This document shows positions 6,485-14,004 of a stretch of 23,650 bases of DNA, piece after piece. A program made the position numbers and the translations under genes. The notes under the pieces are model-generated. The model saw only the letters and a program-made list of their open reading frames with translations. It was not told where the DNA came from and did no database searches. Every line of letters begins with the position of its first letter. Position 1 is the stretch's first letter. The DNA comes from Bacteroidota bacterium (GTDB taxonomy: Bacteria > Bacteroidota > Bacteroidia > Chitinophagales > Chitinophagaceae): the NCBI GenBank assembly GCA_023386045.1, contig JAEWKK010000027.1, forward strand, positions 1 to 23,650, in the 5' to 3' direction.

Positions 6485-7027
6485 ATGACACAACATCATC
6501 CAACTGACCAGCCGAACAGCAACGAGGAAATGGAAGCCAGGCTCTGGGAGTTTATTGATGGTTCCTGCAATGAAAAGGAGCATACTCTCATTGAGCAGCT
6601 GGTGCGTGATCATGCGGAATGGAAAGCTAAATACCAGGAGTTGCTTGAAGTGCATCAGGCAATCAGCATGACGGAACCTGAGCATCCTTCCATGCGATTC
6701 ACCAGGAATGTGATGGAAGAAATTGCCAAATACCAGATCGCTCCTGCAGCCAAGCAATACATCAACTCAAAGATCATCTGGGGGATCGGACTATTCTTTA
6801 TTACCATGATTATTGGTTTTCTGATTTATGGTATTGGCCAGATCAATTGGGCAGCAGCCAGTGATTCAGGCAGCAGTCTTGGAGTAGACCTTGGAAAAGT
6901 GGATTACAGCCGGATGTTCAACAGCACTTACATGAATATGCTCATGATGATGAATGTGATTTTGGGATTGTTTCTGCTGGATAGATACCTCTCGAATAAA
7001 AGATCGAAGATGATCGGGCATCACTAA
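6485..7027 (+). CDS. Probable anti-sigma factor, two membrane helices
   Basis: The 180-residue protein has a polar N-terminal domain of about 95 residues (EEMEARLWEFIDGSCNEKE at 14-32, then helices to about 85), a membrane segment at about 97-118, a short external loop and a second segment at about 149-166. The opening 'LWEFIDG...E...' is usual for Bacteroidota anti-sigma proteins encoded after ECF factors. No HxxxCxxC zinc motif is present, so it is not a classic ZAS protein. It lies 29 bases after the sigma gene and is surely in its operon. The expected role is to hold the sigma factor at the inner membrane until an envelope signal releases it. The TAA stop is the first unit of a 9-base word array. 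Confidence 0.75.
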   Translation: MTQHHPTDQPNSNEEMEARLWEFIDGSCNEKEHTLIEQLVRDHAEWKAKYQELLEVHQAISMTEPEHPSMRFTRNVMEEIAKYQIAPAAKQYINSKIIWGIGLFFITMIIGFLIYGIGQINWAAASDSGSSLGVDLGKVDYSRMFNSTYMNMLMMMNVILGLFLLDRYLSNKRSKMIGHH

Positions 7028-7379
7028 TCACAGATTTGAATCACGATTTTAATCACAGATTACACGGATTTCACAGATTGGTTTATGATAAAATGTAGCA
7101 TTTCCTGCATCATGAATTTAATCTGTGCTAATTAGTGATCTGGATTTTTATTTATGCTCCCACTTCTATTTCAATCAAGATTTGAATCACAGATTACACA
7201 GATTTCACAGATTGGTTACGATAAAATGTAGCTTTCCCTGAATCAGGAATTTAATCTGTGTTAATCAGCGTAATCTGTGATAGTTATTTATTCAGTGCAA
7301 TCTTTAATTCACCTAAAATCAATAAATCTGTGATACAAATAAGGAAATAATCTGTGCGAATCAGTGCAATCTGTGATAC
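7025..7379. repeat. 9-base word arrays in two tandem inverted-arm units plus a remnant
   Basis: Unit A (7028-7142) and unit B (7174-7283) are direct copies. The left arm is made of CACAGATTN words (7051-7080; 7187-7214). The centre of about 40 bases, GGTTA/TATGATAAAATGTAGC...GAATTT, is nearly the same in both. The right arm is the inverse word AATCTGTGN (7119-7142; 7251-7282). A degenerate third set of right-arm words lies at 7320-7379. Left and right arms are complementary, so each unit can form a long hairpin. The array starts on the TAA of the anti-sigma gene and ends 14 bases from the tex stop. It fills the 365-base gap, and I see no gene in it. Confidence 0.85.
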
Positions 7380-7392
7380 TTCATTTATCCTT

Positions 7393-9660
7393 TTAATCCC
7401 CATTAAATCTTTTTTTCAGTTCCATCAATTGTGATTGGAATGGATTCAGTTTACCAGGTTGTGATGTTTGCTTTTTATCCGGTCTTGATACCTGGCTTCT
7501 TTTTTCGTTGGTTGAAGATGCCCTGGGTTGATTGTCTTTCATTGTAAGTGCGATTCTTTTCCTCGCCACATCCACTTCCGTCACTGTTACCATCACTTTC
7601 TGATTCAGCTTCACAACTTCATTGGGATCACTCACAAATTTGTTGGCCAGCTGTGATACGTGTACCAGACCATCCTGCTTCACACCAATATCAACAAAGG
7701 CTCCGAAATTGGTAATGTTGGTCACAATACCAGGCACCTGCATGCCCACCTTCACATCTTCAATGCTCCTGATGGTGGAATCAAACATAAATTCTTCGAT
7801 CTGTGCGCGGGGATCACGTCCGGGCTTCTCGAGTTCTTTCAGAATGTCTTCAATAGTAAAGGCTCCCACCGTTTCACTGATGTATTTTTTTCTGTCAATC
7901 TGCTTTCTCAACTCCGGCTTTTTTATCAACTCTTCAAGCGATGCCTGCACATCCTTTGCCATCTCCTCCACCAGCGCATAACGCTCCGGATGTACAGATG
8001 AATTGTCAAGAATATTTTCAGCCTGCGCAATTCTTAAAAATCCTGCACACTGTTCAAAACTTTTGGGACCCATCAATGGAACTTTCTTTAATTCTTCCCT
8101 GCTCTTGAAAGCACCATTTTGCGCGCGGTATTGCACGATGTTGGCAGCAAGTGTTGCCGAAATACCAGACACATATTGCAGCAAATGCTTGGAAGCCGTG
8201 TTCACATCCACACCAACAAAATTCACAGCACTTTCTACCACCCTGTCCAATGCCTGCTTAAGCTTGACCTGGTTCACATCATGCTGGTACTGTCCCACAC
8301 CTATGGATTTGGGATCGATCTTCACCAGTTCACTCAATGGATCGAGCAACCTTCTTCCTATACTTACTGCACCACGAACTGTAACATCCTGGTCAGGAAA
8401 TTCTTCCCTTGCCACTTCTGAAGCAGAATAAATGGAAGCACCACTTTCATTCACCTGGAAAATGCTGACCTGCTTTCCAAAATCAATACTGCGCACCAGT
8501 TGTTCTGTTTCTCTTCCGGCTGTGCCATTTCCTATTCCTATAGCTTCAATCTCATACCGGTCAACCAGGCTTTTAATGGTGGCAACGCTTTCCTGCCACT
8601 GGTTTTGAGGCGGATGGGGATAGATGGTAGTGTTATAAATAAAATTTCCCTGCGCATCCAGACAAACCAGCTTGCAACCGGTTCTGTATCCTGGATCGAG
8701 CGCCATTATTTTTTTGGATCCCAATGGTGATGACAGCAATAACTGACGAAGGTTTTCCGTGAATACATGAATAGCTTCTTCATCAGCCTTGTTCTTGCTC
8801 TGCAACCTGAATTCGTTTTCTATGGATGATTTCAGCAATCTTCCATAACAATCTTCAATGGCTTTTTTTACTTCAGCTGCGGCTGCATTGGATGACCTGA
8901 TGAAGATCCTTTCCAGTTCTTCCACTGCAGTTGATTTTTCTATACTGATATCCATCATCAGGTAACCTTCTTTTTCACCACGACGAATGGCAAGCAATCG
9001 ATGCGATGGACTTTGAGCCAAAGGTTCACTGAACTCAAAATAATCGCGGTACTTCTGCGCTTCCTCTTCGTCTTTTTTAGTGCTGAGAAGTTTGGAAGAA
9101 AGAATGGCAGATTCTGTAAACAGCTGTCTTACTTTGGCTCTTGCCTGTTCGTTTTCAGCGATCCATTCAGCAATAATATCCCGGGCTCCCTGCAAGGCTT
9201 CTTTGGTATCCTTCACCTGCTCATTAATAAAAGCAGCAGCTTCTGTTTCAGGATTGTTTTCTCCCTGTTCAAAAATGATCTTCGCCAGTGGCTCCAGTCC
9301 TTTTTCAATGGCCTGCGATGCTCTCGTCTTACGTTTGGGTTTATAAGGAAGGTAAATATCTTCCAGCTCAGTAGCGCTGAAGCAGTCTTCAATTCTTTTC
9401 TTCAATTCAGGAGTTAGTTTTCCCTGCTCTTCGATGGTCTTGATAACTGTTTCTTTTCTCTTATCCAGCTCATTGAAATAGCTGATCTCTTCCACGATGT
9501 TTCCAATCACCACTTCGTCAAGGTTATTGGTCATTTCTTTTCTGTATCGGGCCATAAATGGAATGGTGGCGCCTTCACGCTGCATCTGCTCAACATTGGA
9601 TACCTGCTTTGTAGTGATGTTCAGTTTTCCTGCGATCTGCTGGATATATTTCTGATCCAT
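7393..9660 (-). CDS. tex: Tex-family RNA-binding transcription accessory protein
   Basis: The 755-residue cytoplasmic protein has the full Tex/Spt6-like architecture. The N-terminal helical Tex domain includes FMARYRKEMTNNLDE (35-49) and DIYLPYKPKRKTRAS (101-115). The YqgF/RNase H-like domain spans about 315-440 (MALDPGYRTGCKLV at 319-332, GIGNGTAGRETE at 375-386). The helix-hairpin-helix region is at about 495-545 (ANIVQYRAQNGAFKSREEL), and the S1 RNA-binding domain is at about 637-710 (GIVTNITNFGAFVDIGVKQDG). Length is normal. The C-terminal tail after S1 is basic and Ser/Gln-rich. Tex proteins bind nucleic acid and are associated with transcription elongation; the precise role is not settled. 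The start is the ATG at 9658-9660, about 25 bases after a TACATTTG box. Confidence 0.96.
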   Translation of the reverse strand: MDQKYIQQIAGKLNITTKQVSNVEQMQREGATIPFMARYRKEMTNNLDEVVIGNIVEEISYFNELDKRKETVIKTIEEQGKLTPELKKRIEDCFSATELEDIYLPYKPKRKTRASQAIEKGLEPLAKIIFEQGENNPETEAAAFINEQVKDTKEALQGARDIIAEWIAENEQARAKVRQLFTESAILSSKLLSTKKDEEEAQKYRDYFEFSEPLAQSPSHRLLAIRRGEKEGYLMMDISIEKSTAVEELERIFIRSSNAAAAEVKKAIEDCYGRLLKSSIENEFRLQSKNKADEEAIHVFTENLRQLLLSSPLGSKKIMALDPGYRTGCKLVCLDAQGNFIYNTTIYPHPPQNQWQESVATIKSLVDRYEIEAIGIGNGTAGRETEQLVRSIDFGKQVSIFQVNESGASIYSASEVAREEFPDQDVTVRGAVSIGRRLLDPLSELVKIDPKSIGVGQYQHDVNQVKLKQALDRVVESAVNFVGVDVNTASKHLLQYVSGISATLAANIVQYRAQNGAFKSREELKKVPLMGPKSFEQCAGFLRIAQAENILDNSSVHPERYALVEEMAKDVQASLEELIKKPELRKQIDRKKYISETVGAFTIEDILKELEKPGRDPRAQIEEFMFDSTIRSIEDVKVGMQVPGIVTNITNFGAFVDIGVKQDGLVHVSQLANKFVSDPNEVVKLNQKVMVTVTEVDVARKRIALTMKDNQPRASSTNEKRSQVSRPDKKQTSQPGKLNPFQSQLMELKKRFNGD

Positions 9661-9685
9661 GGGATTTGGTGTTTTTTAAGGGAGG

Positions 9686-9693
9686 CAAATGTA
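9686..9693 (-). promoter_or_regulatory. Candidate -7 box (TAnnTTTG) of tex
   Basis: On the minus strand the sequence is TACATTTG, exact for the Bacteroidota -7 box, about 25 bases before the tex ATG. No TTG is present at the expected -33 distance; that place is occupied by the GAACYAT heptamer array at 9702-9726. It is a half-match only. Confidence 0.4.
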
Positions 9694-9701
9694 AGGAGAT
9701 C

Positions 9702-9761
9702 ATAGTTCATGGTTCATAGTTCATAGCAGTTGGCATATAGCTTATGGCATATGGCGTATGG
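9702..9761. repeat. Two heptamer arrays upstream of tex
   Basis: 9702-9726 is the inverse of the array at 125-157 (ATAGTTC, ATGGTTC, ATAGTTC, ATAG). After six other bases a different heptamer array follows at 9734-9761: CATATAG, CTTATGG, CATATGG, CGTATGG. Both keep strict 7-base phase while one or two positions change from unit to unit. Confidence 0.75.
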
Positions 9762-9848
9762 TAAGGAAGCATTGCCGTTTCCCATATGATGACTAGACTA
9801 TAGTCCATAGCCAATCGCCTGCGATGATGAATGTCGATCTCAAAGAAC

Positions 9849-9876
9849 CTTAAACTTTAAACCTTAAACTTTAAAC
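9849..9876. repeat. CTTAAAC/TTTAAAC heptamer array
   Basis: Four units alternate perfectly: CTTAAAC (9849-9855), TTTAAAC (9856-9862), CTTAAAC (9863-9869), TTTAAAC (9870-9876). The pattern is an AB-AB order with one transition between A and B, like the GAACYAT arrays. Confidence 0.8.
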
Positions 9877-9880
9877 GATC

Positions 9881-9936
9881 AACTCGTGAACTCGTGAACT
9901 TGTGAACTCGTGAACTCCTAAACTCGTAGACTCACA
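9881..9936. repeat. AACTCGTG octamer array reaching the ung stop codon
   Basis: Seven 8-base units run in phase: AACTCGTG, AACTCGTG, AACTTGTG, AACTCGTG, AACTCCTA, AACTCGTA, GACTCACA. The last unit contains the ung stop codon (9932-9934, complement of TGA). Units decay toward the gene. Confidence 0.8.
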
Positions 9937-10603
9937 CCGTCCAGTCCACCGGATCCAACCCCTGCTTCATCAAATAATTATTGGTCTTGGAAAAATGACG
10001 GCAACCAAAAAAGCCATTACTGGCAGATAAGGGTGAAGGATGTGCCGCCTTTAGAATATGGTGCTTCTTTACATTAATCAGCTCAATCTTTTGCTGCGCG
10101 AATTTTCCCCAGAGCAGAAACACCACGTTCTCTTTCATTTTTGAAATGGTGCTGATCACACAATCCGTAAAAATATGCCAGCCGATTTTTGAATGACTCA
10201 TAGGTTCCCCTGCACGTACTGTCAATGAAGCATTGAGCAGCATCACACCCTGTTGTGCCCAGTGGGTGAGGTCGCCATGGGAAGGAATAGGGATACCCAC
10301 ATCTTCCTGCAGTTCCTTAAAAATATTTACTAGCGATGGTGGCGGCGGTACGTTGCGCGGAACCGAAAAAGAAAGTCCCATGGCTTGTCCGGCACCATGA
10401 TAGGGATCCTGTCCTAATATCACCACCTTTAGTTTTTTAATGTGCGTTTGCTCAAAAGCATTAAATATCAGCGGACCAGGAGGATAAATGATCTTGCCCT
10501 GCGCTTTCTCTGTCTTAATATGCTCCGTGATCTGCCTGAAATAATTTTTTTTGAATTCATCTTCCAGTACTTCCTTCCACGATTCTTCCATTTTTACTGC
10601 CAT
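9932..10603 (-). CDS. ung: Uracil-DNA glycosylase, family 1
   Basis: The 223-residue enzyme removes uracil from DNA as the first step of base excision repair. The family-1 motifs are complete: GQDPYHG (64-70), with Asp66 as the water-activating residue; PPPPSLVNIFKEL (86-98) and LLNASLTVR (122-130), the latter with the uracil-binding Asn; LLWGKFAQ (163-170); and HPSPLSASNGFFGCRHFS (188-205), with catalytic His188 and the minor-groove Leu loop. Length is typical. The start ATG at 10601-10603 gives MAVKMEESW; an internal Met5 is the alternative. It is divergent from nagB and is not obviously linked in function to its neighbours. The 3' end runs into an octamer array. Confidence 0.96.
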   Translation of the reverse strand: MAVKMEESWKEVLEDEFKKNYFRQITEHIKTEKAQGKIIYPPGPLIFNAFEQTHIKKLKVVILGQDPYHGAGQAMGLSFSVPRNVPPPPSLVNIFKELQEDVGIPIPSHGDLTHWAQQGVMLLNASLTVRAGEPMSHSKIGWHIFTDCVISTISKMKENVVFLLWGKFAQQKIELINVKKHHILKAAHPSPLSASNGFFGCRHFSKTNNYLMKQGLDPVDWTV

Positions 10604-10699
10604 AGCCTCCCTGGTTTTGGCGATGAAGTTATTGGATAATCACTTCCTGAAATGATGAGGAATCAGCACTCTGCGGTTTTTTGCGGATTTTAATCGAAA

Positions 10700-10730
10700 T
10701 TTGCGGGTTTATACTCCCTTAGTATCTTTA
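10700..10730 (+). promoter_or_regulatory. Primary-sigma promoter of nagB-PIG-L
   Basis: TTTG (10700-10703) is followed after 19 bases by TATCTTTA (10723-10730), 7 of 8 to the TAnnTTTG box. The start of transcription would be near 10735, eleven bases before the ATG at 10746. This excludes the in-frame TTG at 10701 as the start codon, since it lies in the -33 element. Confidence 0.6.
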
Positions 10731-10745
10731 TTCAAACCTTCGCTC

Positions 10746-12674
10746 ATGCAAAACTCTACCGCCGATATTGACCTTATTGATGCTTTTGAAAGGATCCCTG
10801 TCAAAATATTTTCCGGCATCAGCGATGGCTCTCGGTATGCAGCTACTGAAGTAGCCCGCCTGATTCGTGAAAAACAGGCGAAAAATGAAAAATGTGTGCT
10901 CGGACTTGCCACTGGTTCTACTCCCAAAAGCCTCTATGCGGAACTGGTACGCATGCACAAGGAAGAAGGTCTGAGCTTCAGCAATGTGATCACCTTTAAC
11001 CTGGATGAATACTATCCCATTGAACGCGAAGCCTGGCAAAGCTATTATAACTACATGCACCGGCTTCTCTTTAATCACATCGATATCGACCCAAAAAATA
11101 TTCATATCCCCAATGGCGAACTGCCAAAAGAGGAGATCAAAAAGCATTGCGCTGAATATGAAAAACAGATTGAAGAAGCAGGTGGCATTGACCTCCAGAT
11201 CCTGGGCATCGGTAACAACGGCCATATTGGTTTCAACGAGCCGGGATCGAGCATTTATTCAAGAACGCGACTGATCAACCTGGAAAATTCAACAAGACTG
11301 GCTAATGCTTATGAATTCGCCAATATCTCCCAGGTTCCCCGCCTCGCCGTCACCATGGGGATCAGCACCATCCTTAAAGCAAAAAAGATCATCCTCCTGG
11401 CCTGGGGACCGGGTAAGGCTCCCGTCATTCAAAAAGCGGTGGAAGGCCATGTCACGGAAACAGTGCCTGCAAGTCTCCTGCAACAGCATACTGATTGCAG
11501 CTTCGTTGTAGATGAAGCAGCTGCTGCTGAACTTACCAGGTTTAAATCGCCCTGGCTTACAGGCGAGATCGAATGGACTTCAAAAATGATCAAAAAAGCC
11601 GTGGTCAACATGGCTCTTAAGCTTCAGAAACCTGTGCTTTCTCTCACCAATAATGATTATAATGAATTTGGCCTGGGCGATCTGATCGTGGAAGAAGGCG
11701 ATGCCTACGAAGTGAATCTCCAGGTTTTTTATATGCTTCGCGATTCCATCACCGGCTGGCCTGGTGGAAAGCCTGATGTGGAACTGCCCACTCACCCCGA
11801 ACGTTCAGAACCCTATCCCAAAAAAGTCCTGATCTTTTCTCCACACCCCGATGATGACATCATCAGTATGGGTGGCACATTTCAGCGTCTGCACGACCAG
11901 GGACATGATGTTCATATTGCTTACCAGACTTCTGGCAACATCGCAGTTACCGATGAATTTGTAACCAGGTTCCTCGATTTCGCTGTGGGCTTTGAGGAGA
12001 TTGCAGGCATCAACAATGATAAATCTGAAAAGATCTTTGAAGAGGTAAGAAATTATCTCTCCCGCAAAAAAACCAATGAAACAGATACAGCACAGATCCG
12101 TGCCATCAAGGGCCTGATCCGTCGTTGCGAAGCTAAGGCTACCTGTCGCTATGTAGGTATTCCAGAAAGCAATATTCACTTCCAGAACCTTCCATTTTAT
12201 GAAACGGGCACCATTGAAAAAAAACCAATGGGAGAAGAAGACGTGCTGCTTACCATTGAGTTGCTGAAACAAATTCAACCCCAGCAGGTCTATTGCGCTG
12301 GTGACCTGGCAGATCCTCATGGCACCCATAAAGTTTGCCTTGAAGTGGTGATGGAAGCTTTAAAAAGACTGAAAGCCGCGAAAGAACCCTGGATCCAGGA
12401 TTGCTGGCTTTGGCTCTACAAGGGCGCCTGGCAGGAATGGAATATCGAAGAAATTGAAATGGCTGTTCCCATGAGCCCTGACCAGGTTTTAAAAAAACGC
12501 TATGGCATCTTCATCCACCAGTCTCAAAAAGATATGGTGCCCTTCCAGGGTAGCGATGCCCGGGAATTCTGGCAGCGTGCCGAGGAAAGAAATGCCTACA
12601 CCGCCAACCTCTACGCCCAGCTGGGCCTCACGCATTACGCAGCCATGGAAGCTTTTGTGCGGTGGAAGTATTGA
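10746..12674 (+). CDS. nagB: Glucosamine-6-phosphate deaminase fused to a PIG-L (LmbE-like) deacetylase
   Basis: The protein has 642 residues from the ATG at 10746. Residues 15-270 are a NagB domain: ATGSTPKSLY (55-64), NLDEYY (85-90, Asp87 matching the catalytic Asp72 of E. coli) and GIGNNGHIGFNEPGSS (154-169, His160 and Glu165 of the catalytic relay). The E. coli Asp141 place is Asn158, a variable site in the family. Residues 359-640 are a PIG-L domain with zinc motif SPHPDDD (365-371) and DPHGTH (523-528). NagB turns glucosamine-6-phosphate into fructose-6-phosphate and ammonia. PIG-L enzymes deacetylate GlcNAc compounds, so the fusion may do the NagA and NagB steps in sequence; that is inference. 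Similar long proteins occur in Bacteroides (BT_0258 type). It likely works with the kinase and MurQ. Confidence 0.92.
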   Translation: MQNSTADIDLIDAFERIPVKIFSGISDGSRYAATEVARLIREKQAKNEKCVLGLATGSTPKSLYAELVRMHKEEGLSFSNVITFNLDEYYPIEREAWQSYYNYMHRLLFNHIDIDPKNIHIPNGELPKEEIKKHCAEYEKQIEEAGGIDLQILGIGNNGHIGFNEPGSSIYSRTRLINLENSTRLANAYEFANISQVPRLAVTMGISTILKAKKIILLAWGPGKAPVIQKAVEGHVTETVPASLLQQHTDCSFVVDEAAAAELTRFKSPWLTGEIEWTSKMIKKAVVNMALKLQKPVLSLTNNDYNEFGLGDLIVEEGDAYEVNLQVFYMLRDSITGWPGGKPDVELPTHPERSEPYPKKVLIFSPHPDDDIISMGGTFQRLHDQGHDVHIAYQTSGNIAVTDEFVTRFLDFAVGFEEIAGINNDKSEKIFEEVRNYLSRKKTNETDTAQIRAIKGLIRRCEAKATCRYVGIPESNIHFQNLPFYETGTIEKKPMGEEDVLLTIELLKQIQPQQVYCAGDLADPHGTHKVCLEVVMEALKRLKAAKEPWIQDCWLWLYKGAWQEWNIEEIEMAVPMSPDQVLKKRYGIFIHQSQKDMVPFQGSDAREFWQRAEERNAYTANLYAQLGLTHYAAMEAFVRWKY

Positions 12675-12719
12675 GTTTTATTTGTTTTGCTATGGGTAGG
12701 TAATGTACCTTCAATAACA

Positions 12720-12751
12720 ATTTATTTCTGCTTTCTAGTGCAGGAATAAAT
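12720..12751. terminator. Stem-loop after nagB, possible terminator
   Basis: ATTTATTTCTGC (12720-12731) pairs with GCAGGAATAAAT (12740-12751) with one T-G pair and an 8-base loop. There is no T-run after it, so termination is uncertain. It could also be a processing or stability element. Confidence 0.4.
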
Positions 12752-12861
12752 ATCATATTCTCTTTACTTCCAGCTACCCCCTGACTACATCTTACCTGAA
12801 GAACCTTTTTCATTAACCTGCCCTTGGGTCAAGTAGTCATTCTTCATCAAAACCAAGTAAT

Positions 12862-13674
12862 ATGAAACGAAACGCTTTATTACCACTCGTCTCAGTGGTA
12901 TTCCTGGCAGCCTGCCAGAAAGATCTAAAAAATGATTGCCCTGTTGAACAGGCAGTACTCTCTTCGAAATCTGCTTCTGAACAAACTAATGTTTTCAAAG
13001 GTCCCAACAGGATGCTGGGGAATGGTCATGCAAGAACATGGTTCAGGATGAATCATCTTCAGCAGCCTCTCGAACTGGGAATAGAAATCACGGCAGCTGC
13101 ATTAGAAAACCTTCCATCAAGCTATCCTATGCCTACACCTGATCATACAACCATCGTATTACCACTTCATAACAAGGCCACAGAATACACGCCCTTTGAC
13201 CATGTTGGCTTGAATTGGAATCCTGGTGGGCATCCTCCACCAAACCTGTTCATGGTGCCGCATTTTGATATTCATTTTTATCTAATGAGTTTGGAAGACA
13301 GGCTGGATATTCCTGCCTATGCACCCAATTCTGCTTTTGACATTTATCCTCCTGCTGGTTACATGCCGGCTACATACGCTCCAGGTCCAGGTGGAGAAAT
13401 CCAAATGGGAAAACACTGGTCATTGCCGCCTGCCCAGATTGCACCGTTTACACGGACTATGATCCTGGGGACTTATAATGGAGCCTTCACTTTTGTGGAA
13501 CCCATGATCACTTTGAGTTATCTTTTGAGCGGAGCTTCCTCCAGCCTTTCTTATGCGCAGCCCTCCAAATTTGCTGAAGCAGGTTATTATCCAACCCAAT
13601 ACAATATTTACAAGGATGATAAAGGAGACTATCAAATCACGCTAAGCAATTTTGTCTGGCGCAATGCCAACTAA
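12862..13674 (+). CDS. Lipoprotein with clustered histidines (TTHB210/DUF5602-like)
   Basis: The 270-residue protein has a lipoprotein signal peptide (MKRNALLPLVSVVFLAAC, lipobox LAAC, lipidated Cys18), so it is anchored in the envelope facing the periplasm or surface. The mature part has a striking centre, LNWNPGGHPPPNLFMVPHF (117-135) followed by DIHFY, with His124, His134, Asp136 and His138, and His185 further on. This resembles metal-binding sites and the TTHB210/DUF5602 family as I remember it. No catalytic role is known to me. It is a single gene, with a hairpin terminator directly after the stop. A weak promoter candidate (TTTG 12681, TACCTTCA 12706) lies far upstream and is not convincing. 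Confidence 0.78.
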   Translation: MKRNALLPLVSVVFLAACQKDLKNDCPVEQAVLSSKSASEQTNVFKGPNRMLGNGHARTWFRMNHLQQPLELGIEITAAALENLPSSYPMPTPDHTTIVLPLHNKATEYTPFDHVGLNWNPGGHPPPNLFMVPHFDIHFYLMSLEDRLDIPAYAPNSAFDIYPPAGYMPATYAPGPGGEIQMGKHWSLPPAQIAPFTRTMILGTYNGAFTFVEPMITLSYLLSGASSSLSYAQPSKFAEAGYYPTQYNIYKDDKGDYQITLSNFVWRNAN

Positions 13675-13682
13675 AGAAACTG

Positions 13683-13708
13683 AAAGCAGGTAAGTAATTA
13701 CCTGCTTT
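13683..13708 (+). terminator. Hairpin terminator of the lipoprotein gene
   Basis: AAAGCAGGTAA (13683-13693) pairs perfectly with TTACCTGCTTT (13698-13708) around GTAA, nine bases after the stop. The T-tract after it is weak (TTT within the stem, then AAAATTTT). Confidence 0.72.
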
Positions 13709-13806
13709 AAAATTTTAGAGGAATGTAATTATTCTTTTAAGGGAAGAGAAGCAAACGAACGTTCAAGCTGCAGAGCAGCGAAGGTGGAAACTTTTAAGAA
13801 AAACCT

Positions 13807-13838
13807 TTTGGCCTGTCTCCCTTTATCCCCTATTTTTG
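13807..13838 (+). promoter_or_regulatory. Promoter of tRNA-Arg
   Basis: TTTG (13807-13810) is followed after 20 bases by TATTTTTG (13831-13838), an exact TAnnTTTG box. Transcription would start near 13844, giving a leader of about 43 bases removed by RNase P. Confidence 0.7.
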
Positions 13839-13886
13839 CTGCCCGAAATCAAAGCAGGCATCTGCTTGCCGCTTTGAACTTCGAAC

Positions 13887-13963
13887 GGCCCCGTAGCTCA
13901 ACTGAATAGAGCATTTGACTACGGATCAAAAGGTTTCAGGTTTGAATCCTGACGGGGTCACCA
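13887..13963 (+). tRNA. trnR: tRNA-Arg(ACG) with A19-U56 in place of G19-C56
   Basis: This is a complete cloverleaf with encoded CCA (13961-13963). The acceptor stem GGCCCCG/CGGGGTC has one G-T pair; the D stem is GCTC/GAGC; the anticodon stem is TTTGA/TCAAA with loop CTACGGA. The anticodon ACG (13921-13923) would be read as ICG. The T stem is TCAGG/CCTGA. The D loop is AACTGAATA, so position 19 (13905) is A, and the T loop is TTTGAAT, so position 56 (13943) is T. G19 and C56 form a nearly universal elbow pair, and here both partners are changed to a Watson-Crick A-U. Other tertiary positions are normal: T8-A14, A15-T48, G18-T55, T54-A58. Intact stems, promoter and terminator argue for a working gene rather than a pseudogene. 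Confidence 0.95.
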
Positions 13964-13967
13964 GCTT

Positions 13968-14004
13968 GAACTGGCTTGCATTACAGCAAGCCAGTTCTGT
14001 TTTT
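13968..14004 (+). terminator. Intrinsic terminator of the tRNA gene
   Basis: GAACTGGCTTGC (13968-13979) pairs perfectly over 12 bp with GCAAGCCAGTTC (13986-13997) around ATTACA, followed by TGTTTTT. It is a textbook terminator five bases after the tRNA CCA end. Confidence 0.92.

Noticed and set aside
7025..7379. CRISPR array
   Set aside because: Words are 9 bases with no spacers of constant length, arms are inverted, and no cas gene is in the window.
10701..10745. TTG start giving a 15-residue longer NagB-PIG-L
   Set aside because: The TTG is part of the -33 element of a good promoter, so it would not be in the mRNA; the ATG at 10746 matches the usual NagB start.
13887..13963. tRNA-Arg as a decayed pseudogene
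   Set aside because: All stems are intact, CCA is encoded, a consensus promoter and a perfect terminator flank it, and the two odd bases compensate each other.
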